DNA of 64,000 nucleotides. Origin: Bemisia tabaci (Eukaryota > Arthropoda > Insecta > Hemiptera > Aleyrodidae). A model generated the notes under the pieces. That model searched no databases. It was given only the letters and a program-made list of their open reading frames with translations, and was not told the DNA's origin. Made by a program: the position numbers and the translations under genes. The stretch is from contig NC_092796.1 in the NCBI RefSeq assembly GCF_918797505.1, positions 59,922,851 through 59,986,850 of the forward strand. Reading direction: 5' to 3'. Of the stretch, positions 13,019 to 27,300 are shown piece by piece (within the stretch, counting starts at the first letter, position 1; each line of letters starts with the position of its first letter).

Positions 13019-16000
13019 AAATGTAACATATTATAATACGCAAGTGAAAAGTTGATTTAAAACTTTTCCAGTTTGTTTTGGTTTCAAAATTTGAAGTGAA
13101 ATTTTGATAGAGCAAAAAGCTTGTTCTTTAATTCATATCTCATTGTCTCCTGCTACACTAAGGAATGAGTGAATGAAAAATGGAATTAAATCTCACAGCG
13201 AGCACGAAAATTGCTCATTGTTTTACGACATTTCGTTACTTATTCAAATCTAAGGTTGATGCCTGACCTCTCGCGGAAGTGCAAAGGCGAGGCAAATCAT
13301 CAGATGGGAGTCTTCACGGTCAAGAAAAGAAGGGAAGCTCGTAATAAAACGCCGAGTGGAGAGAGAAAATACCAGTAATTAAATTCTCAGCTTCCTCTCG
13401 TTTCGTCCTCTCTCATGAAATGTAACAGCATGTTCTTCCATCTTTTCCAACCCCCCCCCCCCCCTCCATGTGCAGCCCAGTTATCCCACCCACGGCAGAA
13501 CTTTTACGAGACCTTTCTGCAAAGCAAACTGTTCCGATTCGAAAAACCCATGTCCAGTTCATTGTCCAAGTTGCCCTTTTCATCTAGCAACACAATGAAA
13601 TCGTGACCAGGGGCCAGAGGAAGGGAGCAGCCAACTGATATGTGATTTTGTGACTCCATCTACGATAGCTGTGACCTTCCTGAAGCTTCATTTTACAATC
13701 ATGATAACTGCTAAAAAGTCTCTAGCTGTACCGAAAAAAGCATGTTTTGCCCCTAGCCCTTCCCCCTCTCTACATTTTGGCGCACCTCGCAAACTCTTGA
13801 CGTGCAATATAAAACCATGAATACGGATTTCCGCTCGAATTCTGAATAAAATTGGACGAATAGATTTTGAGATGAAGCTGTACACAGAAATAATGAACGT
13901 TGGGCGGATGGACACACATTTTTTCAAGTAATGGTTCCTTTTTACTTCAGGCACCAGGTACCTTATAACGCCCAGAAATGATGAAATGAAGTTGCGATGT
14001 ACAAGAGGATGTTATATACATTTTAAAAAATGTGTGTATTTTCTCACATTTTAATACCTCACTTGGACGTATGTAAGTCAAAAGGAAATAGAGACCCGTG
14101 GGAAAGATGGGGTGTGCTTCAGAAAGTTGCATATGAAACAATGTAAAAGTGGACGTGATTTCTTCTGGGGAAAAAGGAAAAGTGGGATTTGACATTAAAT
14201 CAAAGGGAACTAAGCGCCAAAATATGTTGACTCGTGAGCCGTGGGCATTGGAGAAGAGTATTACAGGGCTCATAAGTTAAAAAGCGTTCCCGTCCCTGTT
14301 TGGGTCCCCATCGTCGACGCTGACGTCTTTGGCGCTTTAGAATTCCCATTCATTCTTACAGTCCTCAACTAATCAGCACACACCTTCTTTCCCACTCGCC
14401 TCTGGCACCTTTTACCACGAATACATACACTTTTCTATTCATTCTCTCGCATTTTCATCAATGTTAAACATGTTGTACATAACTTGTGATACCAAAATGT
14501 ATGATACCTGTCAACAAAATTCGACGAGTAGATCCAATCTTTTCAAAAGGAAGAAAAGAGGTTAAATCCTTTTAACTGAGCAAGTACATTCGAGTTATAT
14601 GCGAGGTGACGCTTTAAAAAGAAGTACGTAGCACCCTAGAACATCATATTTTAATCAACATGCATGAGCTGTACAGCACATTCACGTGTATTTCTCAACG
14701 TTCTTCAAAGAAGATTTAATCGGGGAACCGTCTCGAGTCCAACGCGACCTGATTCAAAGCCTTTGATTTATTCTTTAAAAATAACGAACGGAAGATTTAT
14801 CTCTTAAAATTAATCTCTTGCCGGAGATTTCCTTTCCCCGCGAGTGGAGACGTTTCCCCCTCTGCAACACGTCGCCTGTCGGTTTTTAAAATAATTACAC
14901 GATGGAGTGTAACATGCTCCCCCTTCCCCGCCGATCCTCCTTTGTTACCCTCTAGGCATATCGGAACTCCGTCTTCAACTTCCTCCTGTTGAATGGAAGA
15001 GCGAAGGGATGAGAATACAAATGTAAGTATCCGAACCGAACCGGGAAGGAATTCCACACGTAGAGCTGACATTAAACTACCGAAACCACCCGTTCAAAAC
15101 ATGTTCGCTGCATACGTGGAGTTGCCACCTTTAAAGTTTAATTGCCGCTATCACTTTCTTGTGGTACTTGTAAGCTTAGAGGATCGAAGAGCGACCTCCA
15201 ACTTTTCAACTTTCAAAGAACCTCTGAAAACTTTCATTTTAATATTTGTCGATCGATATGTTACAAGGAGAGCATAATAAGTTGCAAGTAACCAAGGGAA
15301 TCAGTATTGAAAGTTTAGAGCACCAAAAATTTTTAGTTTTTTAATATAAAATAATTATAAAAAATGGAGATGATTTTCATGATCTTAAGTAATATATTAT
15401 AGTTGGTTTTGCCAAAATAAGATTTAGTATACCGAATAGTTTTTTTAAGCTTTAAAAAAAACTTATTCAAACACACATTCAAGAAATAAATTAAAATCTA
15501 GACATTTTCAAAACAACGAATAACAGTAAAAAATGGATAGGTTGATGCCAATGATTAATATTTATTAATCATGAATTTTAAAATCAAATAAAATCATAAC
15601 TTGCTTGGATATTGTCCGTTTTGACCCAAAATATCAATTTTTAGCATGAATTTTGTTTTTTTTTTTGTATTCAATCGGACTTCATATTCTAAAAAGCGGA
15701 AAATCCCATAGGAAAAAATATCATATTGAACCATCCCCAAAAAACCAGGAATTGTTATTTTTGATCCAACCCGACTCCTTTCAAAAGCATGCATTTTTAG
15801 TTTGACGCGACAATCTCCGAAAGTTTCGACAGCATAATTTCTAGATTTTGCAATCACTTGAACTTTTGCCCATTCTGACACCATCGAAACGCACCTTTTC
15901 TCGTACGATCCGCCGACCCTGGTTAAGTAAGAGATTTCATTTTATCATTGCCTCGCCGATGTAATATTACAGATTGCGCCCCGCGATTAGAATCCGCATT

Positions 16001-17818
16001 GCATACACACAAGGCGCATTTAAATGCTACCCAGAATTCTAACCGCACTGCTGCCAAATTTCACGTAGGCCCTTAATATCATGTGCAAGTATAGGCATTC
16101 ATGTGCTTAAATATTGGCAGCGTTCGCGTAATGAAGTTGAACGCGCCGTAAACAATGTAATCGGTTCACTGGGCTGATACGAATTACAGCACTTCTTCGA
16201 AAATTAGAGATGATAAATAGGAATGGCGGAGTTCTCGTATCAGTGCTTCGAGTTCCAGCCTTTAGAGTCTTGGAAGTAGGACTGGATATGTTTTTAATTC
16301 AATTGTACTCCTCCTTTTTTCTCATTACTTTTAATGTGAGATACGTGATGTAACACTTTCGAATGAAATGCTTCTCATTGTTATAGCGGGTATTATAATT
16401 CGAAGGTGTATATTCTTGTTGGCGTAATCCACAGCATTGCATCTGATGATTTTATATAAAATCCTGTTTTAAATATCAGGCAATTATCCCAACCACTCTA
16501 CGACACGACCGCTCATGATGTGATATCAACATATATGCTAATAGCGGGATGAAAAAAATAAAAAGTGCACCCTTATTTAATTTTTTTTAAAAAAAAAAAC
16601 TATTCTCCGTGGTCACGTCATATTCTTCGTGGAAAAGCGTCTAATTAGGAGGAAAGTAAATCATTGTATGAACTTTGTATCCTGACCGAATGATATGTTC
16701 AACCACAGATGTGATTTTTCTAACTCTCTATAGCTTGAATTACATAATCAACGAAAATGGAGGCACTTTCTGTCCTAGAGGTTATTTCATCAGCGCAGCG
16801 ACTCGTCACAAAATTTTGCAAAATACCATTCATCCTATTTGTAATCACATCAAGCGTGAGGATAGTAATGCATAATGTTGGTCTATCTTACTCCTGCGTT
16901 TGAAACTGCACCGATGTTTATTTAATAAACCTGCATGTGAGAAAAAAGTTTCAATTTTTTTCTTTCTATTTTCAAGATTTACCTTGATCGATGTTTGTAT
17001 TTTTCCCTCAATTTTCAAAAATTCACTGCAGAGAACTGATGATCTCTCTACTATGTGATAACCGAAGACATAGTGATAACAAAATTGAAAAAAATGAAAA
17101 AAATTGGAAACAATTGGGGGATGAAAAAAAAAGAAGAACAGCGTAATATTGGTAGTTCTTATCTAATGATGGGATCGTGTACACAAAGGTTTTCGGAATC
17201 TTAACGTAAGTCATATGGGCATCACTTGAGAAAAGTTCAAAGGAAGTCTGAGAGAAGTTTAATGATCTTGTCTTGAGTCTCGCGCCATCATCTTTTGTGG
17301 CTCTTTCTCTGCAACGTAAGTTGACGAGAAAGTTTAAGAAACTTCTCTGAAATTGCTCGGAAGATGCACCTTTGATGTCACTCTTGCATACGATTCCCAG
17401 TGACAGAATGATTCCGATATCAAATCCAAACTTTAATCTACAGGAAGCAAGTTAAAGGGACTTCCTGGAACGATTGTGACATGACAAACGTAACCCAGCT
17501 CTTCCTGACATTTAAATTATTCAACATACTGCACGGATCATTTCTGAGTTCCGAGATTTGTTACACTTCCGGATTGTTTCTGACTGCTATGTCTCCGAAG
17601 TAAGCTTCTGCTACCTGAAATAACATGCTGTCAAATTTTGTCTCATAACGCTCTGGCATGGAAATGTATAGCTGCAGCGGCGTTATTGATATTTTGCTGA
17701 CGTTGATTTTTCTTTGATTTTTTGGGGTGGGCGGGGGTCTTGTTTTTTCTTTTGTTTAAATTATAAAGAGCACTGAAACATAAAGATACGGGTATTTTCC
17801 CGTTATAAGTAACGGGAA
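13019..17818 (+). other. Intergenic, no recognisable gene
   Basis: Contains a C-run at 13451-13464 and AT-rich tracts near 15300-15600. ORFs at 13688-14273 (minus) and 14993-15277 (plus) show no recognisable domain. Confidence 0.4.
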
Positions 17819-17858
17819 AGCTAAAATTTGAATTCATAATTGAATTCAAATTTTAGCT
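17819..17858. repeat. Perfect 17-bp inverted repeat
   Basis: agctaaaatttgaattc and gaattcaaattttagct separated by about 6 bp. No flanking element is recognised. A short cruciform or terminator-like hairpin of unknown role. Confidence 0.85.
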
Positions 17859-17955
17859 GTAAAACACAATATTCAAGTCCTTCGCGATCTGATCTCTTTT
17901 AGAGAGAAAAAAGATCGCACCAACAATTTCTATGATCTGCTGTAGAAAAACCATT

Positions 17956-18217
17956 TCGCTGGTAAAACTACCAGACCAAGTATTTCGGTTGGCGACGTTG
18001 TAGACTTCCTGTCATACTTTATTTTTTAAATGGATAAAAACTCAACGGCAATTCTCGAAAACTTCAGTGTTTTTTTCCTCTCTTTGCGATGATAACTCGG
18101 GGAAAATTTCAAGAAATTATATTGATTTGTTCTCCTCCAAAAAAATAAAATAAAATGGGAGCGAAGATTTTTAAGCGCCACAAAACAAAAATCGTGGTCC
18201 GATAGATTCACCGTCGA
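17956..18217. mobile_element. Family A MITE, copy 3 (old)
   Basis: Degenerate TIRs (tcgctggtaaaactaccaga / ...gattcaccgtcga) but the same interior, including 'cttcctgtcatactttattt'. Confidence 0.75.
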
Positions 18218-18289
18218 TTTGTGAAACAACAGAGAGCGAAAGTAGTTCCGAAATTTTATGAAAATTATAATTGAGCGCATTAGCCGTAT

Positions 18290-18650
18290 TCAGGCCTGGA
18301 CTTAGGGCGTGTGCAGGGCGTGCGGCGCACACGGGCGCCAGCCTTTGGGGGGCGCCACGAAAGAAGAAGAGAGGGGAATAAAGGGGGAAAAGGAAAAGGA
18401 AAAAAAGGGAAGAAAGGACAAGGGGAAAAAGGAAAAGGAAACAAGGTTGGGCGGTGAAAGCAAGGAAGAAGGGGGAAATGGAAGGAAAAAGGAGGCAAGA
18501 AAAGTGAGAAGAGAGTCCGCAAGAAAGGGGGGCATAAAAACCATAGACAAAATATAAAAAGAATTGCCTTCTAAACTTAAATTTTCAGGACAAAAACTCC
18601 ACCTGGTCCATAGACGGTCAGGCGCCCCTTGACCCTAAATTTGCGGCTGT
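18290..18650. mobile_element. hAT-like short element with internal polypurine tract
   Basis: Starts caggcctggacttagggcg, and an inverted, weaker match lies near 18620-18645 (ccctaaatttgcggctg). The interior 18357-18535 is almost only A and G on the + strand. No target duplication was found. Confidence 0.45.
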
Positions 18651-19920
18651 ACAGAAATACAAGAGTAGGCATGTAGTAAGGAGGCGCCATAAATCCATCG
18701 AACAGGAGCCGACATAGCATTTTAGGCCACGTCCGCCATCTTGGATTTGAGAATTTTCAAAAATCGACCAAAAATTCGAGTTTCCCGTCGAAAAGTACCC
18801 CTGATCCCGCGGTTCACAAAGCTCTAATGAACAGGAACGGAGGCCAGAACCGGGGCTCATTTTAGGCCACATCCAACATTTTTAAGTTGAGAATTTTAAA
18901 AAATTGACTGAAAATTCGAGTTTTCCGTCGAAAAATACCTCCTGACACCGAATTTCAGAAAAATCCATCGAACAGGGGCCGAGATGGCATTTTAAGCCAT
19001 TTCGGATTTTCGAATTTTGAATTTTTTGAATTTTGACAGATTTTGATTTAAAACGCGTGACCCCCAAAATCGAAGCTCAGATTCGGATTCCTCGTAAAAA
19101 ATCGATGCGATTTCATATATCATACCCTGACACCGAATTTCAGGAAAATCCATCGAACAGGAGCCGAGATGGCATTTTAAGCCACGTCAGTCATTTCAGA
19201 TTTTCGAATTTGGAAAATTTGACTTAAAACGCGTGATACCCAAAATCGAAGTTCAGATTCGGATTCCTCGTTAAAAATTGATACAATTTCATGTATCATA
19301 CCCGAGCATAGCGTGAAGGAAAGAGACGTAACGTAGACATACTGATTCGAGCATATGAATCCAACGTGGCAACATGGGTAGTGCTCAGTGGGTCAGCGGA
19401 GGAGGAAGAATAAGAATTTATCGTGAGAAATTCCTCGGGACGAAACCGAACGCCGGCGCTAAGCCGGCGCCTCACCGTTCGGTCGCATCTCGGGCGACCG
19501 GTGCGGCGGCGTAGTTCAAACGGGTAGTATGACAGAATCTATACGCGTTGTTAAACCTTTTTCCTTCGCGCTATTTTAACATATGATACATGAAATCTCA
19601 TCAATTTTTCACGAGGAATCCGAATCTGAGCTTAGATTTTCGATATTACGCCTTTTAATCCATTTAAAATCGTAGGAGAAATTACAGAATTGTCCTTGAA
19701 AATTGATCACACATTAGTGTTTTTTTTACGTCATTAAACCTCTTTCCTTCACGCTATTCTAAAATTTGATGCATGAAATCGCATCAGTTTTTCACGAGGA
19801 ATCCGAATCTGAGCTTAGATTTTGGATATTACGCGTTTTAATCTATTTAAAATCGTAGGAGAAATTACAGAATTGTCCTTGAAAATTGATCACACATTTG
19901 TGATTTTTTACCCCGTTTTT
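18640..19920. repeat. Diverged repeat array in inverted arrangement
   Basis: Left half has repeated units with 'ccatcgaacaggagccgaga', 'ggcattttaagccac' and 'cagattcggattcctcgt'. Right half has the inverted form twice (19590-19720 and 19765-19905) with 'cacgaggaatccgaatctga' and 'gaaattacagaattgtcctt'. The axis is near 19440, in a GC-rich centre with its own hairpin (cgccggcg...cgccggcg). Confidence 0.75.
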
Positions 19921-22900
19921 CTTCTACGTTCACGTAATGAAATTAGATCAACAGTTGACTCATCGACTAGTCCAGCCTAACCCCCCAGAATCGGTCTAAA
20001 GGGCGAACGATTTTATCAGATAAAATGTGCGGTCCTAGTTTCCGGGCAATTGCGGTTTGCTGGAAGCTGCGATGAGGAGAAACGGAAGATATGCGAAACT
20101 CGGGCGGATATTAAGTGAGAAACCAGGTAGGGGAAAGGCTTTCTTCCCGAAAAGTTAGTGCTCGGGCCAACTTACATGGTCACTGGAGCATTGTATAGCA
20201 GGTTGTGGGAAACTATTTTTTTGCAGCAACAACCAATTGGATCGCATTTTGCAAAAAGGAACTAAGAGCATTTCAATGTTGCTGGGATTGTGCAACTTAG
20301 GTACATTCTTTGAAAAAAGTAAACTTTGCGACGGTAATTTTCGTCTTGAATTCATAGTTTATTGGGAGTAGAGGTGAAACTAGTTTAGATGATCGTTTAT
20401 GTTTGCAAGGTTAGCGACATTGCAATGCTCTTGCCGTATTGTTTTGTTTGCTCGAGATCCATGATGATTTAAGCCATGGATCGACCTTTATCACCAAATT
20501 ACAGCCACTTAAATCTTTCTCCTTTTTTTTTGCACGCAAGTTATACAGTATAAACTGATTTTTCACTTTGTTTGCAAAATTTACTCAGATAATATCTTGT
20601 ATTCAGTACTCTACGATCATTCGATGGTCTCACCCTGCAGTAATCATCATCGATTTTTAGTAATAACATAATGCGCGGACATTCGATTCGGTTTCCTACA
20701 CCACCGTCGGCTCAAGGTGACAATGGTGGAGAGATATAAGTAATTCTCACGGCTTACGCGTTGAATCATACCCTATTTTTCGATGGGTGCTATTTCCGTT
20801 AATATCGGAGAGAGAGCTTTTCGTCGAGGTCAGTATCAGTGGCGTTGTGTGTTGTGCGATATATCGATGGATCTGCCATTTAAACCTACGGAAGAGGATC
20901 AGTTAGCAGGGTGTTCAGAACGAACACCTCAATCATCGATTCTTTGCCATTGATTCAAATGAGTGACTATCGATAATTGATCATGCATGACTCGCCACTG
21001 GTTTGTCTCATTATTGCTCTCTCATCCAATTTTACCTATATTTGTCGACCTCTTTGTAGGATTCGTAACTTCTCGACGAATATTATACCAGCCTTAAGCT
21101 TGAGTGAAGTAATAACTTGGTTCTCGGCAATGGTTCAGCCCCAAGATTATTAATTCTTGATTAACCGAGCCTGCGATATTAGCATAGTGGCGAATTGGTA
21201 GGATAAACTGACTTCCAACCTTCTGGTGAGTTTCAAACAGAAAAAAGTCAATCTCTCTCTTCGTGTTTTTGTTTCCAATTGTCTGCTTGCGTCATAAGCA
21301 AGGCTCCGATAAACGGAGGTGAAACGCAAACTGACCGCTAAACAAAATATGAGCGTGATAAAATTTTCCCGAATACGAGACGAAAAGAGACGCTTATCCG
21401 AGCATCGTAGAAAGTGAAAGAAACTTAATATTAAAAATATCGGATGGTGAAGTGCCTCTCTTATATCCCTTTCGGTAAATATTGAGCGAGCAGACCTCTC
21501 ATGAAACTTCCCCTTACCTCTGCGAAGAAAACAAGTTTTGATTGGTATTTTCTTACGTCGCGGAGGTAAGGGCCGACACAATTTTGTTTCCTTAGACGTA
21601 ACTTCATCTGTCTTTTGAAAATGTGAACGAATAATTGCGCCAATTTGCGAGGGTCGCGTGGATAAACACTTGTTGAACATCCCTTTCACCCCCTCTTTGC
21701 TGCGTTGCCGAATAATCCAAAAAACACTCAGGGGATAAAAGGCAGTCAGCCTTATTGCCTTTTTTATTGAATAATCGAAGGGATTTTTTTTAAATCAATT
21801 TAAAAATGAGTCCACTGAAAGTTGCTGAAACGGTGTGATGAGGATCATAAAAGCAGAATATGTTTAGGGATAATCTTCGACGATGAAGACCGAAGCGTTA
21901 AATTACAATATTTTTCAAAGACTCAGTGTTGGAATTTGTGTGGGTTCAGAAACGACGTGGCACTGATTTGGATAAGGACATGGTGTGTTTTATATCTTGG
22001 AACCTTCCTGTCAGTGATAGAAATGTGTGTGGATGCACACACGATAGAGTGTAATAAATTTTAGTGGTATGTGTGATCTTTTGCCATCAAGTCGAAGCGA
22101 TACTGCAGAAGGCGCTCTGAGCAACTATTTAGGCACAGAAGTATTGCACGGTATCAGATGGAATTGAAGGCGCACTAATGTGTAACCATTTGTTGAACCG
22201 GCGAAATTAATTTATTGAAAGCAACACACGCGTCGACAAAAATAATACGCTTCATTGAGACTAATTTCTCTCTCTAAGTGCACAGTTATGCATTGTTGAA
22301 TGACGTCATCCTACGTATTATTTAGAAGAAGGATGCTTCCGTGAATGTGCGAGGAAAAATATGCAGGACGAACGGTATGGTATTCTTTTCAAAATTCTGT
22401 CATGTTAAAAACTGCCCATTAATTCACGTAAACCGCGCGCGCCTTCATTTTCATCTGATACTGTGCAACACCTCAGTGCCGAAATAGTTGCTTGAGGCGC
22501 CCTGGTTGATTTCGCGCAGCCTTGACGATGAAGTTTCATGTTTATCAAGAGAGTAATATTCCAACGCATGTTTAAAACCACTATTCACCATCAACGATGA
22601 TTTTAAAGTCTGATACACCTCAATTTAAGACTCCGTTGATAGTTTTTGCGGTTCTCTTGTGCATTGAATTCTACGGCGAATATAGGAATTTTCTTAAATT
22701 TACCGATTACACATAGTTCGTCATGACCTCATTCAAAATCCACGATATGGAATCAACAACTTGTAGATAAAGAATATTTTTGACAGGAAAATCGAGTTTT
22801 TAGTCAAATTTGTGTTTTAGTTTATAGTCAAAAGATAGTTTCGTAACACCAACTGACTTTTTTCATAGGACGTTCTCTTTTTTAACAAACTCATGCGTGT

Positions 22901-23750
22901 CAACCACTAAACCACGATTCTACGACGCTTAGATCTGACGCATTCTACATTCCTGTCCTTTTCCCAGTATTTGTTTCTGAAAATATATGAAAGCTATGAA
23001 CATGAGGATCCAAATTCATCATAAAAACTTCCGCAGCGGGAACTAATAAACTACCCTCAAGACTGCAAGGTACTTCAGGATGAAAGTAAATATGTATTTT
23101 CTTAGAACAGAAACATGAATCAAAAAACAAAAGGCTAACCCCAAGGTCCAAAAAATTATTCCTCCCTTCCACGACTTGTTATGTAAAGCCGACTACACAG
23201 CGAATAAGTAAAAACATCATAGAGATGGCTTACAGTTACCGATTAATGCTTGATCCAGGTCCGCTTTTATTAATTTCCTCGTGCTCGTAGTTGTAGGTAT
23301 TATTGAGGGATTTTCTCTGGAAGGACCCGCATGAATCTTCAGGTGTAATTGATTCTCTCAAAAATTCATTCCGAGAACAACCACGGTTTCTCGACGAACG
23401 TAGCAAACAAAGTCCAACCGACTCTCTTCGAAATCACGATGTGTAGTCCTCTTTTTGGAATATTGCTCCGCACCAAAACTTATCGTTATTACTCTTTCTG
23501 TGAAGTACATCAAATCGATGTTTGAGAGGCTTTCGAAAGTAGTCTAGAATTGTCCGGACACCCACGTGCTCTCACAACAAGTTCTCCCTCGATTTGACCT
23601 TTTCCTGCCTCCCTCCCGAGCTCCCTTAGAGAAGGGTGGAGTGGTTTCGAGAAGGGTGGTTTCTGCAATTTTGAAATAAACCAAGCACGGTAATCAAACA
23701 TTGCAATACGCAGTGTTAAAAACAGATCTACACAGTTTTTCCTTGTAAAT
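19921..23750 (+). other. No recognisable gene; includes a 179-codon ORF of unknown status
   Basis: The minus-strand ORF 21150-21689 is long for this sequence but is rich in basic residues and Leu/Phe/Ser, with no motif I recognise. The rest looks single-copy. Confidence 0.35.
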
Positions 23751-23754
23751 TTTT

Positions 23755-24300
23755 GGGGATGGGCCCGTTGCAAACTTCAGCTAGAGCGGAAGGAAGAGTT
23801 GTTCCTTTTACAGAATGTCTCAAAAATCACGATGAGCGAATCGAAAAAATCTGAAATACATTCTTAACTTCACAAGCTGCGTGAGAAATATCGACGGTGA
23901 AACTACCAAACCACGTATCTCGGTTTGCGACGTCGCAGACTTCCTGTCATACTTTATTTTTTAAATGAAAAACTACTTAACGTCCAGTCTTGAACATTTC
24001 TGTGATTTTTCCTCTTTGTGCGGAGAAAATTCTGTGAAAATTTCAAGGAATGATATTGATTTGGTCGACTTCAAAAAAATAAAATGTGAGCGTAGATTTT
24101 TAAACACCGCAAACGAGATACGTGGTTTGGTAGTTTCACCGTCGATATGCGTTTTTTGAGCTTCCCGCTTCAGAAACGATACTATGGCACCGGTGAACAT
24201 TTCGTAAGAGGAGTCGTTCCATCCAACTCTTACGCACTAGGATGCTACACAATATTCAACATGGCCGACGCCAACCCGCCAAAACACACGTGACCAGACG
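23755..24300. repeat. Copy of the 61080-63100 host repeat, interrupted by family A
   Basis: Shares 'gggcc[t/c]gttgcaaactt', 'aaatcacgatgagcg', 'ttcccgcttcagaaa' and 'gagtcgttccatccaac' with the region around 61080-61280 and 62827-62880. The MITE at 23891-24145 splits it. Confidence 0.75.
23891..24145. mobile_element. Family A MITE, copy 4 (near-identical to copy 1)
   Basis: TIR tcgacggtgaaactaccaaa on both ends, TA on both flanks. The related unoccupied sequence at 61200-61225 confirms insertion into older repeat DNA. Confidence 0.88.
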
Positions 24301-27300
24301 GGTGTGTATCAACCGGCGTGTTTATATATTTACATTTGCACAAAGTGCAACTTATTCAAGTAATTATTATCGGAAATTAACTTTAATGCCGTATTTTCAG
24401 CGAGGTTACGTTGCGGCGTGTTCAGGTTTACAAGGGACGGTAGGGTTGGCAAAGCAACGAGACAAATGCCACAATGTGCTCGATTTGGAGGCACTAAACG
24501 TGGCAAATCTGGAATGGACGGTAGGAATCGGCTCCTCACGTTTCGGGCATTACTTTTATACGTAACAGTTGCAAGGCTGACCTGTTTCCTTATCCGTCAT
24601 CACCCCGTAATGGATACTTAAGGTTACCGATATTACCTATCGGATATTTCGAGAGGAACGAGTCCAAGCTTCCGCAAACAGATATATAGTCACAATCAAT
24701 TTTCTTTTTGGCAATTAATTTGCCTTTATTGCCCTTCAAGCTTCTCTCGCCTATAACAGTGCAAACTGCACAGCCGCATGGATTTTAACACCGGATTGGA
24801 AGTAGATGATACATTATGACGTTCAGGGACACAGTCTGGCCTTTATTGCTACACGAATAAATAAAGTTCGCTTCATATTGAACACCGAAATTTTTCGGTT
24901 CAGGTAACCAAAACTCACGGTCACAGAAGCTGAAGTTCTGTTTTTATAGCCGACAATTTTGGTTACCTGAGCCAAACTCTTAGGTGCTTAATTTGGACCG
25001 AAGTTTTGACCCAGGGACCGAAATTGTTATCTCAGACATGGCATTGCATTGGCATGGCAGACATTTTTTTCTGACAAAAAGAAATATATTTGGGCGATTT
25101 AAGTTTTAATTATGAGGAAAAAGTGATGAGTTCAGATCCACAGTGTTTGTTTTTGGCTCCTCTTATTCGAGGATCGATCACAAAAGAGGTCGAGAGTTCG
25201 TACAAGCATTACTAAAAAACTACTCTGGTCATATTGTTCAGCAATATTGCTATCGATATATTTTCAGGCGATATCCATCACAACTTCGCCGGGCTATATT
25301 TTGCCAATATCCCTTAGAAACAAAGCGTAACAATATTGCCGGAGGATATTGCACCAAAATCTCCTGGGACGTAGTCTCAATGTTGAAAGACCAGTATTTT
25401 CCACTACCCCCATCTTGGGATGGGAATGTCCTCCTCTAAAATGCAGTCTATCTATATAAGATGATTACTGATAATAATGTTAATATTACTAATAATGATT
25501 ACTACCTCTGTCAATATGCATGTCGAGAGAAAACGACGAAGTTTTTGGTCAGTGGTCCCAAGTATAAAACCAACCCCAAAATCAGGGATCAAGTTTCTCC
25601 CGATCTAATCGGCAGTCAAAATCTATGCACCGAGGGTGATTATGTGATCTCAGCTACGCGCGCTAAGTAAATTAATCATCATTAGCCTACTATGCAGTTA
25701 CTGAAAAGTAAATAACTTCAATATGTTGATTAAATTGCAAACTCCACTGACTGGGAATAAATCAATCAAAATGAAGTCTTTGGCTCTAGTCTGAGGCTAA
25801 TTGAGGTGAAACGATCGACAAATATGCACCCAAATGCATCGCTTTGAAAAGCATTCCGCTGTAGATCGGAGGAACAATTTGAAAGGAAACGTAGGATACC
25901 CAAGCATAGGTGACAAATTGGGTGACGTAAAACTGTCTTTTCAACGTGCTGATTCATTGATAAAATTAGCCCGCTCGATATTCAATTTTGTACATGATAA
26001 GACATAAGACTACTATATGGCAGTACTATTCTCGGTGCAGAGACATTCATTATACAGATTATTATTCAACATTCTATTGTAGGGATTTGATCTTTTACTA
26101 AAAATCTATTTTCGTTTAATTACCTAATCAATTTTAATCGTGATTAAAAATTAATATGTCATAAGTTAGAATGAATGTTTAATGTACATTCTCTCGATTT
26201 TCGGCAGCTGGTAAAAAAGTAAATTATTCAATTGCTTACGTGAAAGTCTGCGATTAACGCTCTAGGTTATTTTTTTTTTTTTTTTTTTTTTTTGGGGGGG
26301 GGAGGGGTTGGTTGTCGATTTCTTTTGACCAGATGTTACCCCCTCCTTTATGCTCAACTTACACGAAGCGATGAACTTTTAGTCGGATGTATTCAGCAAC
26401 TTACAAGAGTTTCTTGAATGATTTAAAACTTTAACGTATAAAAATGTATCAACGACAACGTTCATGAAACTGTTATAGACTCACTTATTACACGTCGAAG
26501 GGAGGTGCAGATTTACCCCTATAAGCAGCATTGAAAAAGTTTATTTTATTTTTCGGGTCCAAACGCGAAGTGTTTCACACCTCCTCCAGTGGCGATCATC
26601 TGAAATGGCATCTATTGAAACTTTCCTATCTCTGACTCTATACAAAACTATACTCGGTGAGTTTGTGACAGTACCAGACCATAGCGCACAATAGGATGGA
26701 ACAACTCTCCTTTCCCTAACAATGATTTCAGGAAAAAAAATCACGGAAAAAGTCAAATCTGGCAATCCGTTAATCATCAACTATGTAAGAGCAGAGCCAC
26801 GCACAAAAAATAAAATGAAATAAATACAAAAATAAAAATAAAACCACCGTTTGCGTGCATCCATTTTCCAGTGGAATTGACGCTTTTTTCAAGTGGTACC
26901 TTACGGCATGGAGCAAAAAGTCAAAGCAGTTTCCAACTTGGTAACTGCATTAAGCGGAAATCCATTTATTTTTATTAATTCTGAAAGCTTCGGAGAAATA
27001 AGCGGGGCAAGCACAACGAAAGGAAAAAAGCTATTAGTGCGAATTTTGCTCTGGAGAGCTCGCGCAGGTTTATCGATGCTGAATCAGCGCGTACAACACT
27101 CTGTTCGAGTTTTGACGTCCTTTGTTGTTGGTCGAGAGTCACCAAAAAAATATTTCCTCAATCCTAAACGCTCGATTTTTTACTGGATATCGATTCCTTT
27201 AGCGTGCATCGTCGTAAAAACACAAAAAGGAATATCAGTGTTCCATCATTTCGTGTGGCGAAAAACATCAACATTTTCGGGGCAAACTATATTTAATAGG

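Noticed and set aside
21150..21689. 179-codon minus-strand ORF
   Set aside because: Longer than most ORFs here but with no recognised motif, no plausible partner exon and a random-looking composition; treated as chance.
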